Shown here: piece by piece, positions 24,174 through 33,660 of the stretch
Layout: each line of letters starts with the position of its first letter
Numbering within the stretch: position 1 is the stretch's first letter
NCBI GenBank assembly: GCA_002448305.1
Contig: DJWY01000035.1
Coordinates: 1,613 to 65,612, forward strand
DNA from: Selenomonadales bacterium UBA7018
Lineage (GTDB): Bacteria; Bacillota; Negativicutes; Selenomonadales; Selenomonadaceae
Direction of reading: 5' to 3'
DNA length: 64,000 bases
The notes under the pieces: generated by a model
Database searches by the model: none
The model's input: only the letters and a program-made list of their open reading frames with translations
What the model was told of the DNA's origin: nothing
Program-made: the position numbers and the translations under genes

Positions 24174-27100
24174 ATGAAAGTCGGAATTGACATCGGCTCC
24201 ACGACGATTAAGCTTGTAGTCATGGACGAGGAACGGCTTGTATTTAAAAATTATGCGCGGCATTTTTCGGAGATTGGTTCTGCGCTTACGAATTCTCTAA
24301 CGTCGCTGAAAAATATAATCGGCGAGAAAACTTTTAAAATCGCGGTTGCAGGCTCAGCGGGTATGGGCATTGCTAAAAAAGTTTCGTTGCCCTTTGTGCA
24401 AGAGGTTATTGCTTGTCAGACTGCGGTTGAAAAATTTATTCCGCAAACTGATACAGTCGTTGAACTCGGCGGCGAGGACGCGAAAATTATTTATCTGGGC
24501 AATGCGCCTGAAGTCCGTATGAATGGCGTCTGCGCGGGCGGTACGGGTTCATTTATTGACCATATGGCAAGCTTACTATCAACCGACGCGCTCGGCTTGA
24601 ATGCTTTAGCGGAAAAGGGCAAGCAAATTTATACTATTGCTTCACGTTGCGGCGTGTTCGCTAAGACTGATATTCAAGCCCTTATGAACGACGGCGCGAA
24701 AAAGGCGGATATTGCCTTATCGATTTTTCAAGCGGTCGTCAATCAGACGATAGGAAATTTGGCGCAAGGGCGTCCGATTGCCGGCAACGTCGCATTTTTG
24801 GGCGGACCTTTGCACTTCTTGCCCGAACTTAAAAAACGTTTCGTCGAGACACTCGGACTTTCTCAAAACGAAGTGGTCGAAACTCCCGACGCTAATTTTT
24901 TTGTCGCAACGGGCGCGGCTCTCAGCGACGAGGCTAAAGAAATTTCTGTAGCGACGCTTGAAGATTCTATCAAAAAATCCGAAGAAGCCGCCCGCGCTGA
25001 AACGCGCAAGGCTGATTTTATTTTATTCAAGGACGCGGCGGACTATGACGCCTTTAAAACTCGTCACGATAAAGCCAAAGTTAAACGCGGCGATTTAAGC
25101 ACTTATAACGGAAAAATTTATATCGGAATTGATGCTGGCTCCACGACTACGAAAATTTGCGCTATCGGCACTGATAAACAAATTCTTTATACAAATTACG
25201 GCTCAAACGAAGGCGCGCCGCTAAAAATCGTCGTCAATCAGATTCGCGACCTTTACAAAAAAATTCCGTCGACCGCGCAAATTGGCGGCGTATTCACGAC
25301 TGGCTATGGCGAAGCGATTGTTAAAGCGGCTCTTCACGCTGACGGCTCCGAAGTCGAAACTTTTGCCCATTTAACCGCCGCGCAGGAATTTTGCCCGAAC
25401 GTTTCATTTGTCCTGGACATTGGCGGGCAGGATATGAAATGCTTTTTCGTCAAGGACGGCACGATTGGCAATATCACGCTCAACGAAGCTTGTAGCGCGG
25501 GTTGCGGTTCGTTTATCCAGAACTTTGCGCATGGTTTAAATATGACAGTTGGCGACTTTGCGAAAAAAGCTTTGACTTCCGCCGCTCCGGTTGATTTGGG
25601 CACGCGCTGTACGGTTTTCATGAATTCAAAAGTTAAGCAGGCGCAAAAGGAAGGCGCGACCGTCAATGACATTTCGGCGGGCATTGCGCTTAGCGTCATT
25701 AAGAACGCGCTGTTTAAAGTCATGCAACTCAAGAACGTTGAGGACTTGGGGGAAAATATTGTTGTACAGGGCGGCACTTTTTATAACAATGCTGTCTTGC
25801 GTTCGATTGAAGAAATTTTGCATAAAAATGTTATTCGCCCCGACATTGCCGGACTTATGGGCGCGTACGGCGCGGCGATATTGGCAATTAGGAATTCGGA
25901 ATTAGGAATTAGGAATGAAAGTTCGTTGCTGACACCTGAACAGTTGGAAAATTTTAACGTCGTGACGAAAAGTTATCGTTGCGGGCGTTGCGGCAATAAC
26001 TGCTTGATAACTATGCAAAAATTCCCTGACGGCGGCAAATATTTCACGGGCAATCGTTGTGAACGCGGCGTTGGAGGGAAACCGAAAACTAATTCCGAAG
26101 TTCCGAACGCTTATGCTTATAAATACAAAAGGCTTTTCGATTATGCGCCGCTAGAAAATCCTAAACGCGGTTCAATCGGCATTCCGAGAGTGCTGAATAT
26201 CTACGAAGATTATCCTTTCTGGCACACGCTCTTGACGGAACTTGGTTATCGCGTCGAAATTTCTTCTAAGTCTTCCGCGCAGATTTTCTACAAGGGAATT
26301 TCGACAATCCCTAGCGATTCGCTTTGCTATCCCGCGAAACTTGCGCACGGGCACGTTATGGATTTAGTTGAACGCGGCTTGACGAAAATTTTCTATCCTT
26401 GCGAGCCGTATAACTTCGACACGCGCCCCGACAATTTTTATAACTGTCCTATCGTCGCCAGCTATCCCGAAAACATTCGCAACAATATGGACATTCTCAA
26501 GGAGCGCGGCATTAAATTTATTCAGCCGTTCCTGCCCGTTCACGACCTTAAAAAGCTAAAGAAACGCCTTGTCGAAGAGTTTAAATCCGAAGGCGTGACG
26601 GCTAATGAAATTTCGCTTGCCGTCGATAAGGCCGCCGCCGAAATGGAAAATTATCGCCACGACATTAAAACTTTTGGCGAAAATCTTTTGAAACGCATTG
26701 AGCAAACTGGAGAACAAGCAATTTTGCTCGTCGGTCGTCCCTATCATATCGACCCGGAAATTAATCACGGTATCGACACAATGATTCAATCTTACGGCTT
26801 GCCGATTCTCTCCGAAGACAGCGTTTATCATACCGAAATTGATGCGCCGAAAATTTCCGTTGTCAATCAATGGAGCTATCATGCCAGACTTTATTACGCC
26901 GCGCAGTTCGTCGCGCAAAATCCCAACGTCACGCTGATTCAGCTAAGTTCGTTCGGTTGCGGGCTTGACGCGCTGACTATTGAACAAGTCAAGGAAATTT
27001 TAGAAGCGCACGGGAAAATTTACACCATGATTAAGCTTGACGAAGTTTCAAATTTGGGCGCGGCTCGAATTAGATTGCGTTCATTGCTCGCCGCGTTGAA

Positions 27101-28388
27101 AAGAAAAACGCCTGTTGCTTATTCGCCTAAAAAATTTCCCGACCGTCCGCACTTTACGCCCGATTGTAAAGCTAAGCATACAATCCTTGCGCCGCAGATG
27201 GCACCGATTCATTTTGAATTGATTCAAGCAGTTTTAAACAAATACGGCTACAAAATTTTGATTCCCGCGCTCCCCGACAAGGCGGCGATTGATTTGGGTC
27301 TGCGCTACGTAAATAACGAAATGTGCTATCCGGCAATTTTAGTTGCGGGGCAAATGATTGCGGCTCTAAAGTCGGGCGAATGCGACCCTGATAACACGTC
27401 GATAATTTTATTCCAAACTTGCGGCGGTTGTCGCGCCACGAATTATATTAGCGTTATGCGCCGTGCTTTGAAATTCGCGGGCTTTGGACAAGTTCCGGTT
27501 TTCGCCTGCTACGGACTGCCGGAAGAAACTGACGCCTTTGAACTTAGCCGCGATTGCCTTATGGACGCGATTAAAGCTGCGGTTTACGGCGATTTACTTC
27601 AGAACGTTACCAATAGAATTCGCCCTTATGAATTGCGACGTGGCGAAACCGATAAACTTTTTGCGCAGTGGATGACGATTGCTAAAGCCGACCTTGTCAA
27701 CGGAAATTATTTGACTTATCGGCGCAACGTCAAAGAAATTGTTCGCCAATTTGACGCTATATCTATTGATGAAAATCTTATCAAGCCGCGCGTTGGCATT
27801 GTTGGAGAAATTTTAGTTAAATATCACCCCGTCGCAAATAATCACTTGGAACGCGTACTTGCCGATGAAGGCGCGGAAGTAATTCTCCCAGACTTAGTTG
27901 ATTTTTTCCTTTACTGCGCTTATGACGCGATTGCTAAGCATGAACTTTTAGGCGGCACGCGCAAGGATAAAATCTTCGCCGAAATTTTTATTCAATTCGT
28001 CGAGTTTTTCCGCCGTCCAATGAAAAATGCGCTTAAAGATTCAAAACATTTCCGCGCACCGCATAATATCAAGGAAACTGCGCGGCTTGCTAGCAAGTTT
28101 TTAAGCAACGGAAATTTAAACGGCGAAGGCTGGCTACTGACTGGCGAAATGGTTTCGCTTATCGAAAACGACGTTAGAAATATTGTTGGGTTAAGCCCGT
28201 TCGCATGTCTCCCAAATCATATAATTTTGAAGGGCGTTCTTCATAATTTGCGCGAGAGCTACGAAAATGTTAATGTCGTTGCGATAGATTGTGACGCTGG
28301 CTCAAGTGAAGCTAACCAACTAAACAGAATCAAGCTCATGCTAAGTGTCGCGAAGAAAATTTTAGCCGCAAAGAAAAATTTTAGGTGA
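24174..28388 (+). CDS. acyl-CoA dehydratase activase, double BcrAD/BadFG ATPase fused to DUF2229/HgdB-like region
   Basis: 1404 residues. Two ASKHA ATPase domains in tandem (GIDIGSTTIKLV at 3-14; GIDAGSTTTKIC near 318-329), then YRCGRCGNNC near 600-610, then a DUF2229 region starting at IGIPRVLNIYEDYPFW and a 2-hydroxyacyl-CoA-dehydratase-like part with TCGGCRATN near 1083. Such fusions are related to the archerase that drives 2-hydroxyacyl-CoA dehydratases, but their own substrate is unknown. Residues about 571-583 (AIRNSELGIRNES) are encoded by a heptamer repeat array at the junction between the second ATPase and the Cys motif. GAGGTGAT precedes the ATG. No dehydratase subunits lie nearby. 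Confidence 0.88.
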   Translation: MKVGIDIGSTTIKLVVMDEERLVFKNYARHFSEIGSALTNSLTSLKNIIGEKTFKIAVAGSAGMGIAKKVSLPFVQEVIACQTAVEKFIPQTDTVVELGGEDAKIIYLGNAPEVRMNGVCAGGTGSFIDHMASLLSTDALGLNALAEKGKQIYTIASRCGVFAKTDIQALMNDGAKKADIALSIFQAVVNQTIGNLAQGRPIAGNVAFLGGPLHFLPELKKRFVETLGLSQNEVVETPDANFFVATGAALSDEAKEISVATLEDSIKKSEEAARAETRKADFILFKDAADYDAFKTRHDKAKVKRGDLSTYNGKIYIGIDAGSTTTKICAIGTDKQILYTNYGSNEGAPLKIVVNQIRDLYKKIPSTAQIGGVFTTGYGEAIVKAALHADGSEVETFAHLTAAQEFCPNVSFVLDIGGQDMKCFFVKDGTIGNITLNEACSAGCGSFIQNFAHGLNMTVGDFAKKALTSAAPVDLGTRCTVFMNSKVKQAQKEGATVNDISAGIALSVIKNALFKVMQLKNVEDLGENIVVQGGTFYNNAVLRSIEEILHKNVIRPDIAGLMGAYGAAILAIRNSELGIRNESSLLTPEQLENFNVVTKSYRCGRCGNNCLITMQKFPDGGKYFTGNRCERGVGGKPKTNSEVPNAYAYKYKRLFDYAPLENPKRGSIGIPRVLNIYEDYPFWHTLLTELGYRVEISSKSSAQIFYKGISTIPSDSLCYPAKLAHGHVMDLVERGLTKIFYPCEPYNFDTRPDNFYNCPIVASYPENIRNNMDILKERGIKFIQPFLPVHDLKKLKKRLVEEFKSEGVTANEISLAVDKAAAEMENYRHDIKTFGENLLKRIEQTGEQAILLVGRPYHIDPEINHGIDTMIQSYGLPILSEDSVYHTEIDAPKISVVNQWSYHARLYYAAQFVAQNPNVTLIQLSSFGCGLDALTIEQVKEILEAHGKIYTMIKLDEVSNLGAARIRLRSLLAALKRKTPVAYSPKKFPDRPHFTPDCKAKHTILAPQMAPIHFELIQAVLNKYGYKILIPALPDKAAIDLGLRYVNNEMCYPAILVAGQMIAALKSGECDPDNTSIILFQTCGGCRATNYISVMRRALKFAGFGQVPVFACYGLPEETDAFELSRDCLMDAIKAAVYGDLLQNVTNRIRPYELRRGETDKLFAQWMTIAKADLVNGNYLTYRRNVKEIVRQFDAISIDENLIKPRVGIVGEILVKYHPVANNHLERVLADEGAEVILPDLVDFFLYCAYDAIAKHELLGGTRKDKIFAEIFIQFVEFFRRPMKNALKDSKHFRAPHNIKETARLASKFLSNGNLNGEGWLLTGEMVSLIENDVRNIVGLSPFACLPNHIILKGVLHNLRESYENVNVVAIDCDAGSSEANQLNRIKLMLSVAKKILAAKKNFR
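25887..25914 (+). repeat. ATTAGGA heptamer array inside the activase gene
   Basis: Four tandem units (ATTAGGA, ATTCGGA, ATTAGGA, ATTAGGA), read through in frame as part of AIRNSELGIRNES. It sits in an interdomain linker. Confidence 0.8.
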
Positions 28389-28415
28389 CATCTAAAAACG
28401 GAAGGACGTGATATT

Positions 28416-28634
28416 TTGTCAGACTTAACGCGCAGAGAGTTTATCAAGATGACATCAGAGGCGGCACTTGCTCTCGCGGCGACGGGCAATTCCGACAACG
28501 AATTTATTCCGCATTGGGAAAAATATTCTGTCGGTAATCGCCAAACTATGGAGCTAAACTCGAAAGGTTGCGTCTGCCATAAGGACTTGAACACTAAAAA
28601 TTTAAACGGTCTGCGCTATGTCTATGAAAGCTAA
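28416..28634 (+). pseudogene. remnant of a Tat-exported type B carboxylesterase (internal deletion)
   Basis: A 72-codon frame starting at TTG with SD GGAAGGACGTGAT. The first 20 residues (LTRREFIKMTSEAALALAA) are a twin-arginine signal start. Immediately after comes TGNSDNEFIPHWEKY followed by RQTME, which matches the C-terminal end of carboxylesterase/PnbA-like proteins (TGNPNG..LP.W..Y.....R..M). The roughly 400-450-residue catalytic core is absent. The simplest reading is a single in-frame internal deletion fusing the signal peptide to the tail; the product could not be an esterase. Confidence 0.65.
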
Positions 28635-28650
28635 TTTGTGAGGCGATTAA

Positions 28651-29865
28651 ATGCGGCGGCAAAAATATTTGACAATCTCTGCAATGATAGCCTATTTGGC
28701 GTATATCGGAATGTTTATCCCGCTCTCAACCGATTTATATTTACCCGCTCTGCCAATGATGAGCGAATATTTTTCGGCGAGCGAATTTCTTGTCGGCTTG
28801 ACGCTGACAATTTTTTTCTTTGTGTTTGCAATCAGCATGATATTATTCGGACCACTCAGCGATAAATACGGGCGGCGACCGATTTTAATTTTCGGCGCGG
28901 CGATATATACGGCGGCGTCATTTGCCTGCGCGGAGGCGTCGAACATTTATTTTTTATTGGCGGGAAGATTTTTTCAAGCGGTCGGGTCGGGTGCAGTCAT
29001 AACGGTTGCGACAACTTTAATCAAAGATTGTTTTCGCGGAAAAGTTATGCGGAAAATTTTGGCGATAACTCAAGCGTTGGGAGTAATCGCGCCGATGGTC
29101 GCGCCGCTTGTTGGCGGACTTCTTTTGACGTTTACTGATTGGCGCGGGTCTTTTTATCTGCTGACGATTTTGGGAGCGATAAATTTATTCATAGCGTTTT
29201 TATTTTGCGAGACGCTCCCCGAACATAAACGTTATCATGGTGGAATTTTGAATTCAATGACGTTACTGCTTGAAGTCAGTAAGAAAAAATATTTCATTGC
29301 GGTCTTGATAATGTTCGCGTTTTTATCGAAACCTTACATGGCTTATCTAAGTTCCTCTTCGTTTATCTACATAGAACATTTCGCGCTGACCGCGCAGGAA
29401 TATAGTTATTTCTTCGCGGTGAACTCGGCGGCGTCAATCGCGGGACCGATTATATATCTTAAGCTGAAAAACAATTTATCGAACGTCGCAATGTTGAAAT
29501 TGTGCTTTGTAGTTGCAATGACGAGCGGGATTTTAGTCTTGAGCATAGGAAAAATAAGTGCGATAATGTTCTTGCTAGCGTTCTTGCCGTTTACGATAAT
29601 CGGAGCGGTGTCGCGTCCGTTTGCAATGGAAATTTTGTTGCTTGAGGCGAAAGAAAATGTCGGGACGGCGGCTTCAGTGATAAATTTCGTGCCGACGCTG
29701 TTTGGAAGTTTAGGAATGATGTTGGGGACGTTGCCTTGGGGGAATTTTATCAGCGGCTTAGGGATAATCATGACGACGGCAACATTTTTATCGCTAGTGC
29801 TGTGGATTTTGATTAAGCAAAGGAAATTTGGCGTGGCAAGTCAGAACGCAAGCGATTTAACGTGA
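28651..29865 (+). CDS. MFS drug-resistance transporter, Bcr/CflA family
   Basis: 404 residues, twelve predicted membrane segments. MFS motif A is present (GPLSDKYGRRPIL near residues 69-81) and the N-terminus TDLYLPALPMM is typical of Bcr/CflA drug:H+ antiporters. GAGGCGATT precedes the ATG. It overlaps the frame upstream of queD, so it may be transcribed with queD-queE, although a functional link is not apparent. Confidence 0.88.
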   Translation: MRRQKYLTISAMIAYLAYIGMFIPLSTDLYLPALPMMSEYFSASEFLVGLTLTIFFFVFAISMILFGPLSDKYGRRPILIFGAAIYTAASFACAEASNIYFLLAGRFFQAVGSGAVITVATTLIKDCFRGKVMRKILAITQALGVIAPMVAPLVGGLLLTFTDWRGSFYLLTILGAINLFIAFLFCETLPEHKRYHGGILNSMTLLLEVSKKKYFIAVLIMFAFLSKPYMAYLSSSSFIYIEHFALTAQEYSYFFAVNSAASIAGPIIYLKLKNNLSNVAMLKLCFVVAMTSGILVLSIGKISAIMFLLAFLPFTIIGAVSRPFAMEILLLEAKENVGTAASVINFVPTLFGSLGMMLGTLPWGNFISGLGIIMTTATFLSLVLWILIKQRKFGVASQNASDLT

Positions 29866-29879
29866 GGAGTGGAAAAATT

Positions 29880-30251
29880 TTGTATGAATTGACGGTTCGT
29901 TCGGCATTTGAGGCGGCGCATTTCATTGACGGTTATGCCGGAAAATGTTCGCGCTTGCACGGGCATAATTGGATAATTGAAGCGGTCGTGCGCGGCGAAG
30001 AATTAGACAATCTCGGAATGCTGATTGATTTTAAAATTTTGAAGGCGGAACTTAACAAAGTTCTTGAGGAGTTTGACCACCGCTTTTTGAATGAACTAAA
30101 AGTTTTTGCGGAAGAGAATCCGACGGCGGAAAATCTTGCGCGGAAGATTTATAATAAACTTGCGGGGGCGGAAATTTTCAGCGGCGCGACGAAACTTTAT
30201 GCCGTGAAAGTTTTTGAAAGCCCTAATTCATGCGTGACGTATTATGAGTAA
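29880..30251 (+). CDS. queD: 6-carboxy-5,6,7,8-tetrahydropterin synthase QueD
   Basis: 123 residues. QueD turns 7,8-dihydroneopterin triphosphate into 6-carboxytetrahydropterin in queuosine synthesis. Zinc ligands His14, His27 and His29 and the catalytic Cys23 are all visible (FEAAHF, GKCSRLHGHNW). TTG 29880 is preferred because AGGAGTGG lies just upstream; the longer frame overlaps the MFS gene. It overlaps queE by 8 bp. Confidence 0.93.
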   Translation: MYELTVRSAFEAAHFIDGYAGKCSRLHGHNWIIEAVVRGEELDNLGMLIDFKILKAELNKVLEEFDHRFLNELKVFAEENPTAENLARKIYNKLAGAEIFSGATKLYAVKVFESPNSCVTYYE

Positions 30252-30981
30252 AGCGAATGTTATAGAAATTTTTTCGTCAGTGCAGGGCGAAGGGAAATAT
30301 TTAGGTTGCCGACAAATTTTCGTGCGCCTTGCCGATTGCAACTTAAATTGCGCCTATTGCGATACGAATTTTATCCGCGCAGATTTTTGCAAGGTCGAAA
30401 CGGTCGCGGGCGCAATGATTTTCCGCAATGAAAAAAATCCTCTAGACGCCACGCAAGTTGCAGAAATTATCAAGCAATTTGCCGACGAAGTGCCGACGCA
30501 AGCAATTAGTTTTACGGGCGGCGAACCACTGATTCATTGGCAATTTATTCGCGATGTTGCGAGCGCGGTAAAAAATTCCGGCGTGAAAATTTTTCTAGAG
30601 ACGAACGGGACGCTTTACAACGAGTTTGAAAAAATATCGGGCGCGGTCGATATTGTCAGCATGGATATAAAATTGCCGAGCGTAATCGGACAAAATCTTT
30701 TCAGCTTGCACGAAAAATTTTTGCGAGTGGCGCAAGGAAAGGATTTATATGTTAAAATTGTCGTGACGGGCGAGACAACGCCGGAAGAATTTTTATCGGC
30801 AATCGATTTAATTTCACAGGTCGACAAGGAAATTTTATTAATCCTTCAACCTGTGACGCCCGTCGGGAAAATCTGCGCGGCTTCAGCGGGAAAAATTTTA
30901 AACTTACAAACCGCCGCACTCCGTAAATTAAAAAACGTCCGAGTAATTCCACAGACGCATAAATTTATTAACGTACTTTAG
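30244..30981 (+). CDS. queE: 7-carboxy-7-deazaguanine synthase QueE
   Basis: 245 residues. A radical SAM enzyme converting 6-carboxytetrahydropterin to 7-carboxy-7-deazaguanine, directly after QueD in the pathway. The [4Fe-4S] motif CNLNCAYC (Cys32, 36, 39) is the standard CX3CX2C. IFSSVQGEGKYLG and FTGGEPL (SAM binding) are conserved. The start overlaps the queD end, indicating coupling. queC and queF are not in the window. Confidence 0.94.
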   Translation: MSKANVIEIFSSVQGEGKYLGCRQIFVRLADCNLNCAYCDTNFIRADFCKVETVAGAMIFRNEKNPLDATQVAEIIKQFADEVPTQAISFTGGEPLIHWQFIRDVASAVKNSGVKIFLETNGTLYNEFEKISGAVDIVSMDIKLPSVIGQNLFSLHEKFLRVAQGKDLYVKIVVTGETTPEEFLSAIDLISQVDKEILLILQPVTPVGKICAASAGKILNLQTAALRKLKNVRVIPQTHKFINVL

Positions 30982-30992
30982 GAGAACTTACA

Positions 30993-32297
30993 ATGAAAAA
31001 ACATTTCTTCTGCGCGAAAAATATTGAGGATTACCGGAAAGTTTATCGCGAAATTATGGAGAAAGAAAAATCCGCCGACGAAACGCAAGAAGATTTTGAG
31101 CAGAACTTTTTTCTTAAGCACATAAAAGGTTTATTTAAAGTGCCGCAAGAAGTTTTAGAATCAAGGATTTATGGCGAGACGGGCATTGAAGGTTTGCGAC
31201 TGGATTTTAATTTTGGTTTACGACTCGACGTTCCCGAAGGAAATTTTCGCGTTGTGATAAGCGATGCCGATACTGGAGAAAAATTTTTCGATAAATACAT
31301 TTCGGGCGGCAGATTGCTTTCGGTCGAGCAGTATTTTATTCGCTGGCATGTGGAAATTTACCGCGACGACAAAAAAATTTTTAATCACACGCTGAATTTG
31401 GAAGGGCAATCTGTTCTGCTAGCCTTCAGACTTTGTGGGCTGGGTGATTTGATTGCTTTGTTGCCATTCGTGCGGGAATTCAAAAAGCGTCACCATTGCG
31501 AGTTATCGATTTGCCTGCCCGATTATATGTGCGAATTTGCCGCGCATCTCTATCCTGAAATTTCTCAAGTCGACAAAATAAATTTTAAAACCTACGCGAC
31601 CTATTATCCCGTAATGATTATGGCAGATTGTTTGACTGTTCCCGTTGACGCCCGCAATTTACCTTTAGAGCGTGCGGGCGGCGCGATTTTGGGCTTAGAA
31701 ACTTTGCCCGCTAAGCCGAAATTTAAACCGACTGCGCCGAAACTTTTTTCCGAGCCTTACGTTTGCATAGGCGTACAAGCCACGACGCCGCGAAAAGGCT
31801 GGCTTTATCCTGGCGGCTGGAAAATTATCGTCGATTATCTGAAAAGTTTGGGCTATCGCGTCTTCTGCATTGATAAGAAAAATTTTCAGCAAGAAGGCAA
31901 ATATTCCGCCGCAATGCCCGATAACGCCGAAGATTTTACCGGCGACTTTTCAATCATGGAGCGGGCGAATATGCTTTATCATGCTGATTTTTTTATCGGG
32001 CTTTCGAGTGGTCTAGCGTGGCTCGCCGACGCCGTTAATTGTCCGGTCGTAATGATTTGCGGCTTTTCGCAAGATTGGTTCGAGTTTTACACGCCGTATC
32101 GCGTGGCTAATCGGCTCGTCTGCAACGGCTGCTTTAATGATATTCGCGTCAGTTTCATAAAGAAAATTTGCCCGTATCATAACGGGACAACTCGCGAACT
32201 TGAATGCCAGAAGAAAATTTATCCCAGTCAAGTTATTGACGCGATTAATCGTTTGATTGTCGACGAAAATTTAACGCCGCCAGTATTGAGGGATTGA
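30993..32297 (+). CDS. autotransporter strand-loop-strand O-heptosyltransferase (Aah/TibC-like), copy 1
   Basis: 434 residues. A beta-rich N-terminal region (GETGIEGLRLDFNFG near 62-76, shared with copy 2) precedes a GT9-like fold with CGLGDLIALLPF and TTPRKGWLYPGGW, and ends with a Cys cluster VCNGCF...CPYH...ELECQKKIYPSQVIDAI. This Cys pattern matches the iron-finger of bacterial autotransporter heptosyltransferases such as TibC, which glycosylate Ser residues of AIDA-type repeat proteins in the cytoplasm. The GLGD loop is preceded by AFRLC, unlike copy 2. AGGAG precedes the ATG. It is 12 bp after queE and followed 1 bp later by copy 2. Confidence 0.8.
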   Translation: MKKHFFCAKNIEDYRKVYREIMEKEKSADETQEDFEQNFFLKHIKGLFKVPQEVLESRIYGETGIEGLRLDFNFGLRLDVPEGNFRVVISDADTGEKFFDKYISGGRLLSVEQYFIRWHVEIYRDDKKIFNHTLNLEGQSVLLAFRLCGLGDLIALLPFVREFKKRHHCELSICLPDYMCEFAAHLYPEISQVDKINFKTYATYYPVMIMADCLTVPVDARNLPLERAGGAILGLETLPAKPKFKPTAPKLFSEPYVCIGVQATTPRKGWLYPGGWKIIVDYLKSLGYRVFCIDKKNFQQEGKYSAAMPDNAEDFTGDFSIMERANMLYHADFFIGLSSGLAWLADAVNCPVVMICGFSQDWFEFYTPYRVANRLVCNGCFNDIRVSFIKKICPYHNGTTRELECQKKIYPSQVIDAINRLIVDENLTPPVLRD

Positions 32298-32298
32298 A

Positions 32299-33618
32299 AT
32301 GAAAAACTTTTACTTTTGCGCACGTGATATTCGCGACTATCTGCGCGGCGTGATGAATACGAGAGAGCTTGATAATACGCCAAATTTTAAGCCAAATTTC
32401 TCTGCTTTAACGGACGCGCCCGCAATACAAGCTTTTCTGTTCGACGTAATGAAAATTTACGAACAGCGAGAGGAACTTTGCAACGCGCCGATTTATGGCG
32501 AAACGGGCATAGACGGCTTGCGGCTGGATTTTAATTTCGGCTTGCGGCTTGACGTGCCCGAAGGAAATTTTCATGTTCGAATTGGCGACGATAACGGGCA
32601 AATTTTCTTCGACAGAGATATTTCCGGCGTGCGCTTGATTTCTGTTGAGAAATATTTTATCCGTTGGCGCGTGGAAATTTCTTTAGACGGTACAAAAATT
32701 TTTAGCCACACGCTTAACCTTGATGGGCAGAAAGTTCTTCTGAACGTCGACAGGAGAAGCGGACTTGGCGATATTTTAGCTTTCCTGCCGTCGGTTGGGG
32801 AATTCAAGCGGAAATTTAATTGCGCGGTTTCAATTTCTCTGCCAGAATATATGCGCGAGTTTGCAGCGAATATTTATCCCGAAATTCCGCAGGTCGACGA
32901 GATGAGCTTTGACGGCTACGCGATTTATTTTTATAAAATGTACGGCGGCGATTTTCCATTCTGCAAAGTCGATTTCAGATGTGCGCCGCTTAATCACATG
33001 GCAAATTATATCGTCGGGTTAGACGCTTTGCCTATTAAGCCGAAATTCAAACCGACTGCGCCGAAACTTTTTTCTGAGCCTTACGTTTGCATAGGAATTC
33101 AAGCCACGACGCCGCGAAAAGGCTGGCTTTATCCGGACGGCTGGAAAATTATCGTCGATTATCTAAAAAGTTTGGGCTATCGCGTCTTCTGCATTGATAA
33201 GAAAAATTTTCAGCAAGAAGGCAAATATTCCGCCGCAATGCCCGATAACGCCGAAGATTTTACCGGTGATTTTTCAATCATGGAGCGGGCGAACATGCTT
33301 TATCACGCCGAATTTTTTATCGGCTTGGGCAGCGGGCTTTCATGGCTTGCTGACGCGGTGAATTGTCCAGTTGTAATGATTTGCGGCTTTTCGCAAGATT
33401 GGTTCGAGTTTTACACGCCGTATCGCGTCGTTAATCGGCTTGTCTGCAACGGTTGCTTTAATGATGTTCGCGCAAATTTTATGTATGACGTTTGCCCGTA
33501 TCACGGCAGCACAGCTCGCGAACTTGAATGCCAGAAGAAAATTTATCCCAATCAAGTTATCGACGCGATTAACCGTTTGATTGCCGATAGGAATTTAATG
33601 CCGCCAGTTTTAAAATAA
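32299..33618 (+). CDS. autotransporter strand-loop-strand O-heptosyltransferase (Aah/TibC-like), copy 2
   Basis: 439 residues, tandem paralog of the preceding gene. N-terminus FYFCARDIRDYLRG, then GETGIDGLRLDFNFG, RRSGLGDILAFLP, TTPRKGWLYPDGW and the C-terminal cluster VCNGCF...CPYH...ELECQKKIYPNQVIDAI (four Cys for iron). From about residue 248 onward it is nearly identical to copy 1, including long stretches of DNA, whereas the region 150-240 has diverged, so acceptor or donor specificity may differ. No autotransporter gene is adjacent; the large protein at the right end of the window is one possible substrate (inference). Confidence 0.8.
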   Translation: MKNFYFCARDIRDYLRGVMNTRELDNTPNFKPNFSALTDAPAIQAFLFDVMKIYEQREELCNAPIYGETGIDGLRLDFNFGLRLDVPEGNFHVRIGDDNGQIFFDRDISGVRLISVEKYFIRWRVEISLDGTKIFSHTLNLDGQKVLLNVDRRSGLGDILAFLPSVGEFKRKFNCAVSISLPEYMREFAANIYPEIPQVDEMSFDGYAIYFYKMYGGDFPFCKVDFRCAPLNHMANYIVGLDALPIKPKFKPTAPKLFSEPYVCIGIQATTPRKGWLYPDGWKIIVDYLKSLGYRVFCIDKKNFQQEGKYSAAMPDNAEDFTGDFSIMERANMLYHAEFFIGLGSGLSWLADAVNCPVVMICGFSQDWFEFYTPYRVVNRLVCNGCFNDVRANFMYDVCPYHGSTARELECQKKIYPNQVIDAINRLIADRNLMPPVLK

Positions 33619-33620
33619 AA

Positions 33621-33650
33621 ATCCCTCCAAACGCGGAGGGATAATTTTTT
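33621..33650. terminator. terminator after the heptosyltransferase pair
   Basis: Perfect 8-bp stem ATCCCTCC / GGAGGGAT with a 6-nt loop, followed by a T-run on the plus strand and preceded by A's, so it can also end convergent thrC. Confidence 0.8.
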
Positions 33651-33660
33651 TCTTCAGATT

